From: an uncultured Porphyromonadaceae bacterium
GTDB lineage: Bacteria; Bacteroidota; Bacteroidia; Bacteroidales; Muribaculaceae
Assembly: GCA_947177185.1 (NCBI GenBank)
Contig: CAMWTJ010000001.1
Span: forward strand, 62,001-126,000
Direction of reading: 5' to 3'
DNA length: 64,000 nt
Shown here: one piece after another, positions 20,965 to 29,154 of the stretch
How positions within the stretch are numbered: the first letter of the stretch is position 1
How the letters are laid out: each line of letters begins with the position of its first letter
Translations under genes and position numbers: made by a program
The notes under the pieces: model-generated
Seen by the model: only the letters and a program-made list of their open reading frames with translations
Databases searched by the model: none
What the model was told of the DNA's origin: nothing

Positions 20965-21551
20965 GGCTGAAAGTGATAGGCATCGCGGGCGGCATAGGCT
21001 CGGGAAAAAGCGTCGTGAGCCGTATGCTTGCGTGCATGGGATACGACGTGTACGATTCCGACATGCGCGCAAAGCAGATTATGGACGGCGATGTTGAAAT
21101 AAAGCGCTTTTTGGCGCGGGAAATACACCCCGACTGCATACGCCCCGATGGCGCCATCGACCGCAGGACAGTGGCGTCGGTAGTGTTCGGCGACGAAGAA
21201 AAGCGTCTGAAACTCAACAGCTGCGTGCACTTCGCCGTAAAGGCCGACCTGTGTCTGTGGATAGAAGCTCATGGGGCAGGCGATGCGGCTGTGTTCGTGG
21301 AGTGCGCCATATTGTGCGAGAGCGGCCTTGTGGACTTGACTGATGAAATATGGGAGGTGTGGGCCCCAGATGCCGTGCGGATAGAGCGAGTGGTGAGGCG
21401 AAATGGCCTTGCCGAAGACGATGTGCGCGCACGCATAGCCTCGCAGGCCGTTGAAACTGCCGCGCTTAATGCGCTGAACCCGCGAATCATAATCAACGAC
21501 GGAGTGAGTCCGTTGCTGCCGCAGGTAGAACACCTTCTCGGGGCCGTCTGA
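20961..21551 (+). CDS. coaE: Dephospho-CoA kinase
   Basis: Last step of coenzyme A synthesis. The P-loop is GGIGSGKSVVSRML (about 9-22), followed by the DSDMRAKQIM substrate region, the CoA lid VVFGDEEKRLKLN, and the terminal DDVRARIASQ helix with NDG. At 196 residues it has normal length. It overlaps ybbR by 4 bp. A small CAGGCT/AGCCTG hairpin lies downstream at 21592-21611 but has no T-tract. Confidence 0.93.
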   Translation: MRLKVIGIAGGIGSGKSVVSRMLACMGYDVYDSDMRAKQIMDGDVEIKRFLAREIHPDCIRPDGAIDRRTVASVVFGDEEKRLKLNSCVHFAVKADLCLWIEAHGAGDAAVFVECAILCESGLVDLTDEIWEVWAPDAVRIERVVRRNGLAEDDVRARIASQAVETAALNALNPRIIINDGVSPLLPQVEHLLGAV

Positions 21552-21668
21552 CGGCAAACCGGCGCTGTGGCGCGCCTCCGGCGCAGGAATACAGGCTGTG
21601 TCCGAAGCCTGACTCTACCGGCATTAACAAATATTTGGGGGAGCGGGGTCTAAAGTGCGTTTTTGCTA

Positions 21669-21699
21669 TTGTTCATAATCTGCTTTTTTCGTAAATTTG
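21669..21699 (+). promoter_or_regulatory. ftsY operon promoter
   Basis: TTG (21669-21671), 20-bp spacer, TAAATTTG (21692-21699), 21 nt before the ftsY ATG. Likely drives the whole 21.7-31.5 kb operon. Confidence 0.75.
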
Positions 21700-21720
21700 C
21701 AGCTAAAATAATAGACAATC

Positions 21721-22695
21721 ATGGCATTTTTCGACATTTTTTCCCGAAAGAAGAAACAGGAAAATCTCGATCGTGGACTCGAGAAAACCAAAGAAGGATT
21801 TTTTGGCAAACTGAAGCGTACCTTCGTGGGCCGACGCACCATCGACGACGATTTCCTTGACGAACTTGAGGAAATATTCATAACGAGCGATGTCGGAGCG
21901 GAAACCACGCTTAAAATCATAGACAGAATTCAGGCCCGCGCCCAGCGTGACAAATATGTGAGCGAAGAAGAACTCAACGATATGCTGTGCGAGGAAATAT
22001 CCTCGCTGCTTGTCGAAAACAAGGCTTCGACCACGCAGTTGCAGGATTTTGCGATACCCGAAGGGCAGAAGCCATACGTGATAATGGTGGTAGGCGTGAA
22101 CGGCGTGGGCAAGACCACGACCATAGGCAAACTCGCGCACCAGTACAAGGCCGCCGGCCACAAAGTGATGCTCGGCGCAGCCGACACTTTCCGCGCCGCA
22201 GCCATAGAGCAGCTCGACGAGTGGGCGCGCAGAGCCGATGTGCCTATCGTAAGGCAGCAGCTGGGCAGCGATGCTGCGGCTGTGGCTTTCGACACGCTGT
22301 CGAGCGCGGTGGCGCAAGGCTGCGATGTGGTGATTATAGACACCGCAGGGCGCCTTCACAACAAAAAAGGCCTTATGGACGAGCTTTCAAAAATCAAGCG
22401 CGTGATGGAACGCGTGGTACCGGGTGCACCGCAGGAGGTGCTGCTCGTGCTCGACGGCTCCACCGGGCAGAACGCGTTCGAGCAGGCTCGGCAATTTTCG
22501 GCAGCCACGCAGGTCACCGACCTTGCCATAACCAAACTCGACGGCACGGCTCGCGGCGGCGTGGTCATAGGCATCAGCGACATGCTTCAGATACCTGTGA
22601 AATACATCGGCCTCGGCGAGAAAATTACCGACCTGCAGGTGTTTGACAAACGCGATTTTGTGGCATCGCTTTTCGGCAAGAGAGAACAGAAATGA
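21721..22695 (+). CDS. ftsY: Signal recognition particle receptor FtsY
   Basis: SRP-receptor GTPase for co-translational membrane targeting. The N-domain is about residues 20-100. The G-domain has G1 GVNGVGKTTTIGKLA, DTFRAAAIEQL, G3 DTAGRL, G4 TKLDGTARGG and the closing YIGLGEKITDLQVF. At 324 residues it lacks the long acidic N-terminal A-domain of E. coli FtsY and has only a short basic MAFFDIFSRKKKQ start, as usual in Bacteroidetes. First gene of a seven-gene operon; overlaps rimO by 4 bp. Confidence 0.96.
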   Translation: MAFFDIFSRKKKQENLDRGLEKTKEGFFGKLKRTFVGRRTIDDDFLDELEEIFITSDVGAETTLKIIDRIQARAQRDKYVSEEELNDMLCEEISSLLVENKASTTQLQDFAIPEGQKPYVIMVVGVNGVGKTTTIGKLAHQYKAAGHKVMLGAADTFRAAAIEQLDEWARRADVPIVRQQLGSDAAAVAFDTLSSAVAQGCDVVIIDTAGRLHNKKGLMDELSKIKRVMERVVPGAPQEVLLVLDGSTGQNAFEQARQFSAATQVTDLAITKLDGTARGGVVIGISDMLQIPVKYIGLGEKITDLQVFDKRDFVASLFGKREQK

Positions 22696-24014
22696 AGCGT
22701 GTGGATGTGATTACGATGGGGTGCTCGAAAAACCTCGTCGACAGTGAGCGTCTGCTCCGGCGTCTGAGCGACGGACAGATTGAGGCCGTGCACGACGCCG
22801 ACAATTTCGAGGGCGATGCCGTGGTGATTAACACCTGCGGCTTTATCGGCGACGCGAAAGAAGAAAGTATCGACATGATTTTGCGTGCGTGCGAGGCCAA
22901 AGCAGCCGGACGTGTAGGCAAAGTTTATGTGATGGGATGCCTGTCGGAGCGATATGCTGCCGAGCTGCCGGCCGAGATTCCCGAAGTCGACGGCTGGTTC
23001 GGCAAATTCGATTTCGAGGCGCTGGTGGGCAGTCTGTGTCCGGCTTTACGGCCGAGCGAAAGACCATGGGACAGAACGCTTACCACTCCTCCGTGGTCGG
23101 CATATCTGAAGATAGCGGAAGGCTGCAACAGATTCTGTGCGTTTTGCGCTATACCGCTCATCACCGGCCGCTACAAGTCAAGACCCGTAGAGGAGATAAT
23201 AGCCGAAGTGCGCACGCTCGCGGGCAAAGGCGTGAAGGAATTCAACGTCATAGCGCAGGATTTGTCGTACTATGGCCGCGACATATACGGCCGCATGGCC
23301 ATAGCCGAGCTCGTCGATGCCATGGCCTCCGTGGAGGGAGTGGAGTGGATAAGGCTGCATTATGCCTATCCGGCCGATTTTCCCTACGACCTGCTGCCGG
23401 TGATGGCGCGGCACGGCAACGTGTGCAAATATCTCGACATAGCGCTGCAGCATAGTGCCGACGGCGTGCTCGACCGCATGCGCCGGCACATCGACGGCCG
23501 TGAAACGCGGGCTTTGCTGGCGCGTATACGGCGTGAAGTCCCCGGCATACACATACGCACCACACTGATGGTGGGTTTCCCCGGCGAAACCGATGCCGAT
23601 TTCGCCGATCTGCTCGAGTTTGTGCGCGAGGAGCGCTTCGAGCGCATGGGAGCTTTCGCTTATTGCGAGGAAGACGACACGTATGCGGCTGTCAATTACA
23701 CAGACGATGTGCCCGAGGAGGTAAAACAGCAGCGCCTCGACAAGCTCATGGCGCTTCAGGAAGAGATAGCCCTCGAGTCCAACGAGTCGAAGATAGGAAG
23801 CACCATGCGCGTGCTTGTGGAACGTGAGAACGACGACTATTACATAGGGCGCAGCCAGTACGATTCGCCGGAGGTGGACCCTGAAGTGCTCATTGCGAAA
23901 AACTCCTGCGAAGAACCTTTGGCGGCCGGATGTTTCTATGAGGTGGAAATCACCGACGCCATGCCTTTTGAACTTATAGCCAAAGCATTGCACACAGATG
24001 TGTCTGCCGGTTGA
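22692..24014 (+). CDS. rimO: Ribosomal protein S12 methylthiotransferase
   Basis: Radical SAM enzyme that methylthiolates Asp of ribosomal protein S12. The N-terminal UPF0004 domain carries cluster cysteines (MGCSKNLVDSE, NTCGFI, VMGCLSERY). The radical SAM core has CNRFCAFCAIP. A C-terminal TRAM domain spans about 375-440. At 440 residues it has the standard size. It overlaps ftsY by 4 bp and menF by 17 bp. Confidence 0.95.
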   Translation: MKRVDVITMGCSKNLVDSERLLRRLSDGQIEAVHDADNFEGDAVVINTCGFIGDAKEESIDMILRACEAKAAGRVGKVYVMGCLSERYAAELPAEIPEVDGWFGKFDFEALVGSLCPALRPSERPWDRTLTTPPWSAYLKIAEGCNRFCAFCAIPLITGRYKSRPVEEIIAEVRTLAGKGVKEFNVIAQDLSYYGRDIYGRMAIAELVDAMASVEGVEWIRLHYAYPADFPYDLLPVMARHGNVCKYLDIALQHSADGVLDRMRRHIDGRETRALLARIRREVPGIHIRTTLMVGFPGETDADFADLLEFVREERFERMGAFAYCEEDDTYAAVNYTDDVPEEVKQQRLDKLMALQEEIALESNESKIGSTMRVLVERENDDYYIGRSQYDSPEVDPEVLIAKNSCEEPLAAGCFYEVEITDAMPFELIAKALHTDVSAG

Positions 24015-24996
24015 CATAGCCGGGCTTTATACATCCGGCACGCCGTTTGCGATATACCGCTTCCCTGGCGACTCCGCCTTCCATGTGGCGGGGGGCGGCG
24101 CTGTGCCCGGCCGTAGTTTTCGGATAGTGCCGTGGCTGGCTGATGCAGCTGGCGCTGTGGATGCGGCGGGTGCGCTGCCGGAGCTTTCGTCGTGCGGCCC
24201 TTGGCGCGTATCTACTCCGCGCGACGAGTATATGGCCACCACCGAAGCCTTGATAGGCTCTCTGAAAGAGCGTGGCGGCAAATGCGTGCGCATGCGCACG
24301 ATTTGCTCGCCCGATGGCGTACGCCTGGACATCAACGGCGCGGTAGCGGCGCTGTTCGGGCGTTATCCTGACGCCTTCTGCCATTGCTATTACACTCCCC
24401 GGACGGGCCTTTGGGCCGGAGCTACTCCCGAACTGCTGGCGGAGATAGGCGGCGGCGAGATGCGCACGATGTCGCTTGCCGGAACACGCCGTCGCGGCGT
24501 CCCGCAGCCCTGGGACAGCAAAAACCGAAAAGAGCAGGCCATGGTCACTGATTTTATAGTGGACACTCTGCGCTCGCTCGGTCTTGAAGTGCGGCAAGGA
24601 CGGCCCGAAACACTGGCCTACGGGAGTATTGAGCATATATGCACGCGCATTTCCGCCGGGCTTACGGAAGACGTAGCGCCTTCTGCGATACTTGACGCTC
24701 TCAGCCCCACTCCGGCTGTGGCCGGATATCCGCGAGCCGCCGCCCTCGCAGAGATACAAAAGGCCGAATCCGCTCCTCGGCGCTGCTACGCCGGGTATGT
24801 GGCTGTGGACGATGCGGAGGGCAAGCTCCGCGCCTACGTGAATCTGCGTTGCGCCCAGCTGTCGGCCGACGGCTGGTGCGTATATGCCGGCGGAGGCATC
24901 ACGCCGGACAGCGACGCTTCCGACGAATGGGCTGAAACAGAAGCCAAGGCTGCGCCGCTGGTTTCAATATTACAAGACAACACTCTCTCTTTATGA
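23998..24996 (+). CDS. menF: Isochorismate synthase
   Basis: Chorismate-to-isochorismate conversion, the entry step of menaquinone synthesis. The chorismate-binding fold shows SLAGTRRRG, EHICTRISAGL, LSPTPAVAGYPRAAALAEI and the terminal VYAGGGITPDSDASDEWAETEAK. At 332 residues it is compact, lacking most of the usual N-terminal domain. A salicylate or anthranilate synthase is less likely given menDBCE nearby. The gene is not with menDBCE but lies between rimO (17-bp overlap) and the SGNH genes (ATGA overlap), so it is transcribed from the ftsY promoter. Confidence 0.92.
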   Translation: MCLPVDIAGLYTSGTPFAIYRFPGDSAFHVAGGGAVPGRSFRIVPWLADAAGAVDAAGALPELSSCGPWRVSTPRDEYMATTEALIGSLKERGGKCVRMRTICSPDGVRLDINGAVAALFGRYPDAFCHCYYTPRTGLWAGATPELLAEIGGGEMRTMSLAGTRRRGVPQPWDSKNRKEQAMVTDFIVDTLRSLGLEVRQGRPETLAYGSIEHICTRISAGLTEDVAPSAILDALSPTPAVAGYPRAAALAEIQKAESAPRRCYAGYVAVDDAEGKLRAYVNLRCAQLSADGWCVYAGGGITPDSDASDEWAETEAKAAPLVSILQDNTLSL

Positions 24997-26399
24997 ATAC
25001 AGACAACACACCACGGCGTTCCGACAGCGGCAGCCCGTTCACGATAGTGCTCGGGGCTGTATGCCTGCTTGCGCTTATGTCGTGGTTGCCGTGGGGCGAA
25101 CTCACCGGCCGCCGGATGAAGGATTTCAACCTATTGTCGGACATATTGCACAGCGCGCCGGTAGAATACATTACGGAAGAAATCATAGATCCGGCGCTCG
25201 CGGAAGCGCTTGCGGCTACGGAACAGGAAGAAGCCGAGGCGACTGACAGCGTGCCCGCAGCGCCGGTGGCCGACACGACTCCTGCCGCGGCGCCGGCCGA
25301 ACAGAGCGCGCGAATAGACGGCGAGATGGTGATCGAGGACTACAGCGGCGGCGAGGCCGCCACGCGTCTGCGAGAAGCCGTGGCGTCGGGAACGCTGCGC
25401 TGCGCCATGATAGGCGACAGCTATATTGAGGGCGACATCCTCTCAGGCACCATAAGGCGCTACCTGCAGGACAAATATGGCGGCAGCGGAGTAGGGTATG
25501 CCGCGCCGGTATCGGCAGTGGCCGGTTTCCGGCGCACCGTGCGGCTCACGTCAAGCGGCTTCGCGGCCTGCGATATACGCCACACGCGCCATGACAGCCT
25601 GCACACCATCCCCGGCGAATTCTTCCGCGCCGAGCGCGGTGCCACAGCATCGTTCAAGGGTGAGAAAGGCGGAGCGCACACGGCGTCGTGGTCGCGTTCG
25701 CGCATAGTGTTCATTGCGCCTTCGGCCGGCACGATATCTACCTCTCCCGACGGTTCGACCTGGACCGAGCACGTCGTGGAAGCGTCGGACGGTCCGCAGT
25801 GCATAAGCGTCGACGGCGAAACATCGAGATTCGACATGCGCTGCTCAGTGCCGGGACTCGTGGTGCTGGGCGTATGGCTTGACTCGCCGCAAGGCGTTGC
25901 CTTCGACTGCATGAGTCTGCGCGGCTACAGCGGCATTTCCCACCGATTCCTCAGCATACCCACCGCAAGAGCCATGGCCGGATGGGTGGACTACGATATG
26001 ATAGTGGTCGAATACGGCATGAACGCACTCTCGTCGGAACAAAGCGATTATACGGCCTACGGCAATATAATGAAACGTGTGCTGATGCGTATCAAGGCAT
26101 GCTATCCCGATGCCGCTATTGTGATGCTCGGGGTGGGCGACAGAGGCCAGAAGCAAGGCACGGAAATAGGCTCGCTGCCTACTGTGGCGGCCATAGTTTC
26201 GGCGCAGCGCGAAGCGGCGCAGGCTGCCGGAACCATGTTCTGGGACACCCGCGAGGCCATGGGCGGCGATGGCGCGATAGCCGACTGGCGCTCGCGCGGC
26301 CTTGTAAACGCCGACTATATACACCTCAATCACAAGGGCGGCGAAGTGCTGGGCCAACAGTTTGTAGAATCACTCATGCGCTTGATAGATGAAAAGTAG
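24993..26399 (+). CDS. Membrane-anchored SGNH/GDSL hydrolase-like protein 1
   Basis: A 468-residue protein with an N-terminal transmembrane anchor (about 17-35, TIVLGAVCLLALMSWLPW), an Ala/Glu/Pro linker (about 65-110), then an SGNH fold. The nucleophile block is CAMIGDSYIEGD (Ser143), the Asn block VVEYGMNAL, and the catalytic Asp/His block DYIHLNHKGG near the C-terminus. A periplasmic esterase or acetyltransferase acting with the MBOAT protein downstream is likely (AlgJ/PatB-like role, inferred). It overlaps menF by 4 bp and the next SGNH gene by 11 bp. Confidence 0.85.
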   Translation: MNTDNTPRRSDSGSPFTIVLGAVCLLALMSWLPWGELTGRRMKDFNLLSDILHSAPVEYITEEIIDPALAEALAATEQEEAEATDSVPAAPVADTTPAAAPAEQSARIDGEMVIEDYSGGEAATRLREAVASGTLRCAMIGDSYIEGDILSGTIRRYLQDKYGGSGVGYAAPVSAVAGFRRTVRLTSSGFAACDIRHTRHDSLHTIPGEFFRAERGATASFKGEKGGAHTASWSRSRIVFIAPSAGTISTSPDGSTWTEHVVEASDGPQCISVDGETSRFDMRCSVPGLVVLGVWLDSPQGVAFDCMSLRGYSGISHRFLSIPTARAMAGWVDYDMIVVEYGMNALSSEQSDYTAYGNIMKRVLMRIKACYPDAAIVMLGVGDRGQKQGTEIGSLPTVAAIVSAQREAAQAAGTMFWDTREAMGGDGAIADWRSRGLVNADYIHLNHKGGEVLGQQFVESLMRLIDEK

Positions 26400-27684
26400 G
26401 ACGTTCGCCTTTGCCGCATTTTTGATGGCGTGTGCGGTGGCGCGCGCGCAGCAGACAGAAATCAGGCTGAATCCCGATATGGGCACGGAAGCCGTGGCCG
26501 AAGCCAAACGCGACTATGGCATGTACGCGTTTCTTGATCAGGAAGCCAATGTGATAAAAATAGGCGATGAAGCTGCCGCACGCCTGCGTGAGCGCTTCGG
26601 CGGCTCTGACTCGTCGGTGGTGAGAGTGCTGCATATAGGCGACAGCCACATACAGGCCGAGGGCGCCACATCGCGCACCCGACGCGAACTGCAGACTCGC
26701 TACGGCAGTGCCGGCCGCGGCCTCACCGCGCCGTTGCGCCTTGCCGGAACCAACGCTCCGACGGACTACAGCATACGCTCAACCTCGGAATTTGTGACGT
26801 CGAGGCTGCTCAAGCGGCCGTGGCAGGGCGGCATGGGTTTCAGCGGCGTGTCAGTGTCGCCAGTGGCAAGACAGTTCAACATCACGGTGGAGTGTGGCGC
26901 GGCATTTGACTGCTTGCGGGTGTACTCGTCGCGCGCGTCGGTGGATGTGACCGGCTCGCTGCCTGCCTCCGTATTGTCGGTGCTGTCGCCTTCAGACGGC
27001 ATCACCGATATATTGCTTCTTGAGCCGCTGACAGAAATAACTCTCAATCTTGCGTGCGCAGAGGATGTGGCCATCACTGCCATAAGTCTGCAAAACGGCA
27101 GCAAAGGGGTGGAGTACAGCGCCATAGGCAATAACGGCGCCACTTTCGCATCGTATGCGTCGATACCCGATTTCGGCAAGGCTGTATCGAGCCTGGCGCC
27201 CGACCTTGTGGTGCTGAGCCTCGGCACAAACGAAGCGTTCGGACGCTTCACTGCCGACGGCCTGCGAGCCGACATAGATGCGCTGGTGGCCGACATACGC
27301 CGCCACGCTCCCGACGCCGAGATAATGCTCACCACTCCGCAGGAGTGCTACAAGCGTTCGGTGACGTACAGCCGCCGTCGTGGCAAAAAACGGCGTCGTG
27401 TGCGTTCCTATTCCGTGAACACCTCGGTAGAGCGCGTGCGTTCCATAATTTTGGGCTATGCCGAGGAACACGGCTTGCCCGTGTACGACTGGTATGCTGT
27501 GGCCGGTGGTGCCGACAGTGCCGGCAAATGGCTGGAGCGGCGTCTGATGAACACCGACAGAATACACCTCACCTGGGACGGATATCACCTGCAGGGCGAT
27601 TTGTTTGCCGACGCCTTGCTGAGGATGCTCACTGTTCAACCTGATAAAAACGAAATAGAAGATGAACCTCTCGGACATCATTAA
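26389..27684 (+). CDS. Secreted SGNH/GDSL hydrolase-like protein 2
   Basis: A 431-residue protein with a signal peptide (about 1-20, ending AVARA). SGNH blocks are VLHIGDSHIQAEG (Ser86), LSLGTNEAFG and DRIHLTWDGY. A basic loop (SRRRGKKRRRVR) lies near residues 335-350. It is related in layout to the preceding protein, so the pair may be paralogues with different acceptors. It overlaps the MBOAT gene by 23 bp, suggesting coupled translation. Predicted to take part in periplasmic O-acyl transfer or removal. Confidence 0.85.
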   Translation: MKSRTFAFAAFLMACAVARAQQTEIRLNPDMGTEAVAEAKRDYGMYAFLDQEANVIKIGDEAAARLRERFGGSDSSVVRVLHIGDSHIQAEGATSRTRRELQTRYGSAGRGLTAPLRLAGTNAPTDYSIRSTSEFVTSRLLKRPWQGGMGFSGVSVSPVARQFNITVECGAAFDCLRVYSSRASVDVTGSLPASVLSVLSPSDGITDILLLEPLTEITLNLACAEDVAITAISLQNGSKGVEYSAIGNNGATFASYASIPDFGKAVSSLAPDLVVLSLGTNEAFGRFTADGLRADIDALVADIRRHAPDAEIMLTTPQECYKRSVTYSRRRGKKRRRVRSYSVNTSVERVRSIILGYAEEHGLPVYDWYAVAGGADSAGKWLERRLMNTDRIHLTWDGYHLQGDLFADALLRMLTVQPDKNEIEDEPLGHH

Positions 27685-29152
27685 TATAGAATCTCTGCGC
27701 AAAGTGCTGTTGTACGACCCGCGGCAGCCTCTGCTGTTCAACACGGGATTGTTTCTGCTGCTGTTTGTCGGCTTCCTGTGTGTGTACAGGCTGCTGCGCA
27801 CGCGCCCGACGCTGAAGAAAGTGTTCGTAATACTGTTTTCAGTCTATTTTTACTACAAATCGAGCGCGGAATGTTGCTTTATACTGCTGGGCGTGTGCGT
27901 GAGCGACTATCTGCTGGGATTGTGGATGGGAAGCGAACGCCGCACTGCGGTGAAACGCATGATAGTGGCGCTCAATGTGGTGATAAATGTCGGGATGCTT
28001 GTGTATTTCAAGTATTTCAATCTACTGCTGTCGACTTTGGCGTCTGTGGCCGGCGCGCGTTTTGATGCGCTCGACATCATATTGCCGGCCGGAATATCGT
28101 TCTTCACGTTCCGCTCCATAAGCTACATAGTGGATATTTACTGCGGACAGCTGACTCCGGCACGCAGCCTGCTCGACTATACGTTCTTTCTGACTTTTTT
28201 CCCTCCGTTGCTTGCCGGGCCCGTGGTGAGGGCGCGCGACATGCTGCCGCAGGTGGCCGAATCGCCTGAGGCCACGCCGCAGATGGTGGGCGAGGGGCTG
28301 TTTCTCATAATGGCGGGCCTGGTGAAGAAAGTTATCATAGCCGACTACATCAGCGGCAATTTCGTGGACCGCATCTTCGACAATCCCTCGCTTTATTCAG
28401 GCTTCGAGAACCTGATGGGCTGCCTCGGATTCACGCTGCAGCTGTATTGCGACTTCAGCGGCTACAGCGACATGGCCATAGGCATAGCCCTGCTGCTCGG
28501 CTACCGTTTCAAAGCCAATTTTGATGCTCCTTTCAAGTCGCAGAACCCGACAGAGTTCTGGCGGCGCTGGCACATATCGCTGAGCTCGTGGCTCAGGGAT
28601 TATATATACATACCGCTTGGCGGCAACCGCCACGGCCGCACGCGTCAGCGCATAAACCTGATGGCCACGATGCTCATTGGAGGCCTGTGGCACGGTGCGT
28701 CGTGGATGTATCTGCTGTGGGGTGCCTATCACGGCGCGCTGCTTGTGCTGCACAAGGCGGCCACCAAGGTGTGGCGTTTGCCCGAAATGCTTCGTGACAC
28801 AGCTCCCGTAAGGGCTGCCAATGTGGCGGTGACGTTTGTGCTCGTGGTGATAGGGTTCACGTTTTTCCGTGCATCGGGCCCCGAGGCCCTGGGCGATATG
28901 GCCCGACAGATTTTTACTGATTTCCGGCCCGGAGTGGCCGCTCAGTTCGCCGAAGCATATCTGATGATAGTGGCTGCTCTTGCAGCAGGCTATTTCCTTC
29001 ATTTTACCCCGCGCACATGGACCACAGGCGCCGTCAGAGTGTACGCTGAGATGCCGCTTATGGCGCAGGCTGTGTTGCTGAGTGTCGTGCTGTTTCTTGT
29101 GATTCAGACACGTCAGAGCGACCTTGTGCCGTTTATATATCTGCAATACTGA
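27662..29152 (+). CDS. MBOAT-family O-acyltransferase (AlgI/DltB-like)
   Basis: A 496-residue polytopic membrane protein that should pass acyl (commonly acetyl) groups across the inner membrane to a periplasmic acceptor. Family marks are FYYKSS near the N-terminus, the central QNPTEFWRRWHISLSSWLRDYIYIPLGG, and the catalytic-His segment GGLWHGASWMYLLWGAYHGALL. With two adjacent SGNH proteins it makes an alginate- or peptidoglycan-acetylation-like cassette. The acceptor polymer is not identifiable, and no polysaccharide synthesis genes are nearby. Ends 2 nt before feoAB. Confidence 0.93.
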   Translation: MNLSDIINIESLRKVLLYDPRQPLLFNTGLFLLLFVGFLCVYRLLRTRPTLKKVFVILFSVYFYYKSSAECCFILLGVCVSDYLLGLWMGSERRTAVKRMIVALNVVINVGMLVYFKYFNLLLSTLASVAGARFDALDIILPAGISFFTFRSISYIVDIYCGQLTPARSLLDYTFFLTFFPPLLAGPVVRARDMLPQVAESPEATPQMVGEGLFLIMAGLVKKVIIADYISGNFVDRIFDNPSLYSGFENLMGCLGFTLQLYCDFSGYSDMAIGIALLLGYRFKANFDAPFKSQNPTEFWRRWHISLSSWLRDYIYIPLGGNRHGRTRQRINLMATMLIGGLWHGASWMYLLWGAYHGALLVLHKAATKVWRLPEMLRDTAPVRAANVAVTFVLVVIGFTFFRASGPEALGDMARQIFTDFRPGVAAQFAEAYLMIVAALAAGYFLHFTPRTWTTGAVRVYAEMPLMAQAVLLSVVLFLVIQTRQSDLVPFIYLQY

Positions 29153-29154
29153 CA

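Noticed and set aside
21552-21660. CAGGCT/AGCCTG hairpin after coaE as a terminator
   Set aside because: 6-bp stem with an 8-nt loop and no T-tract; left as a note only.
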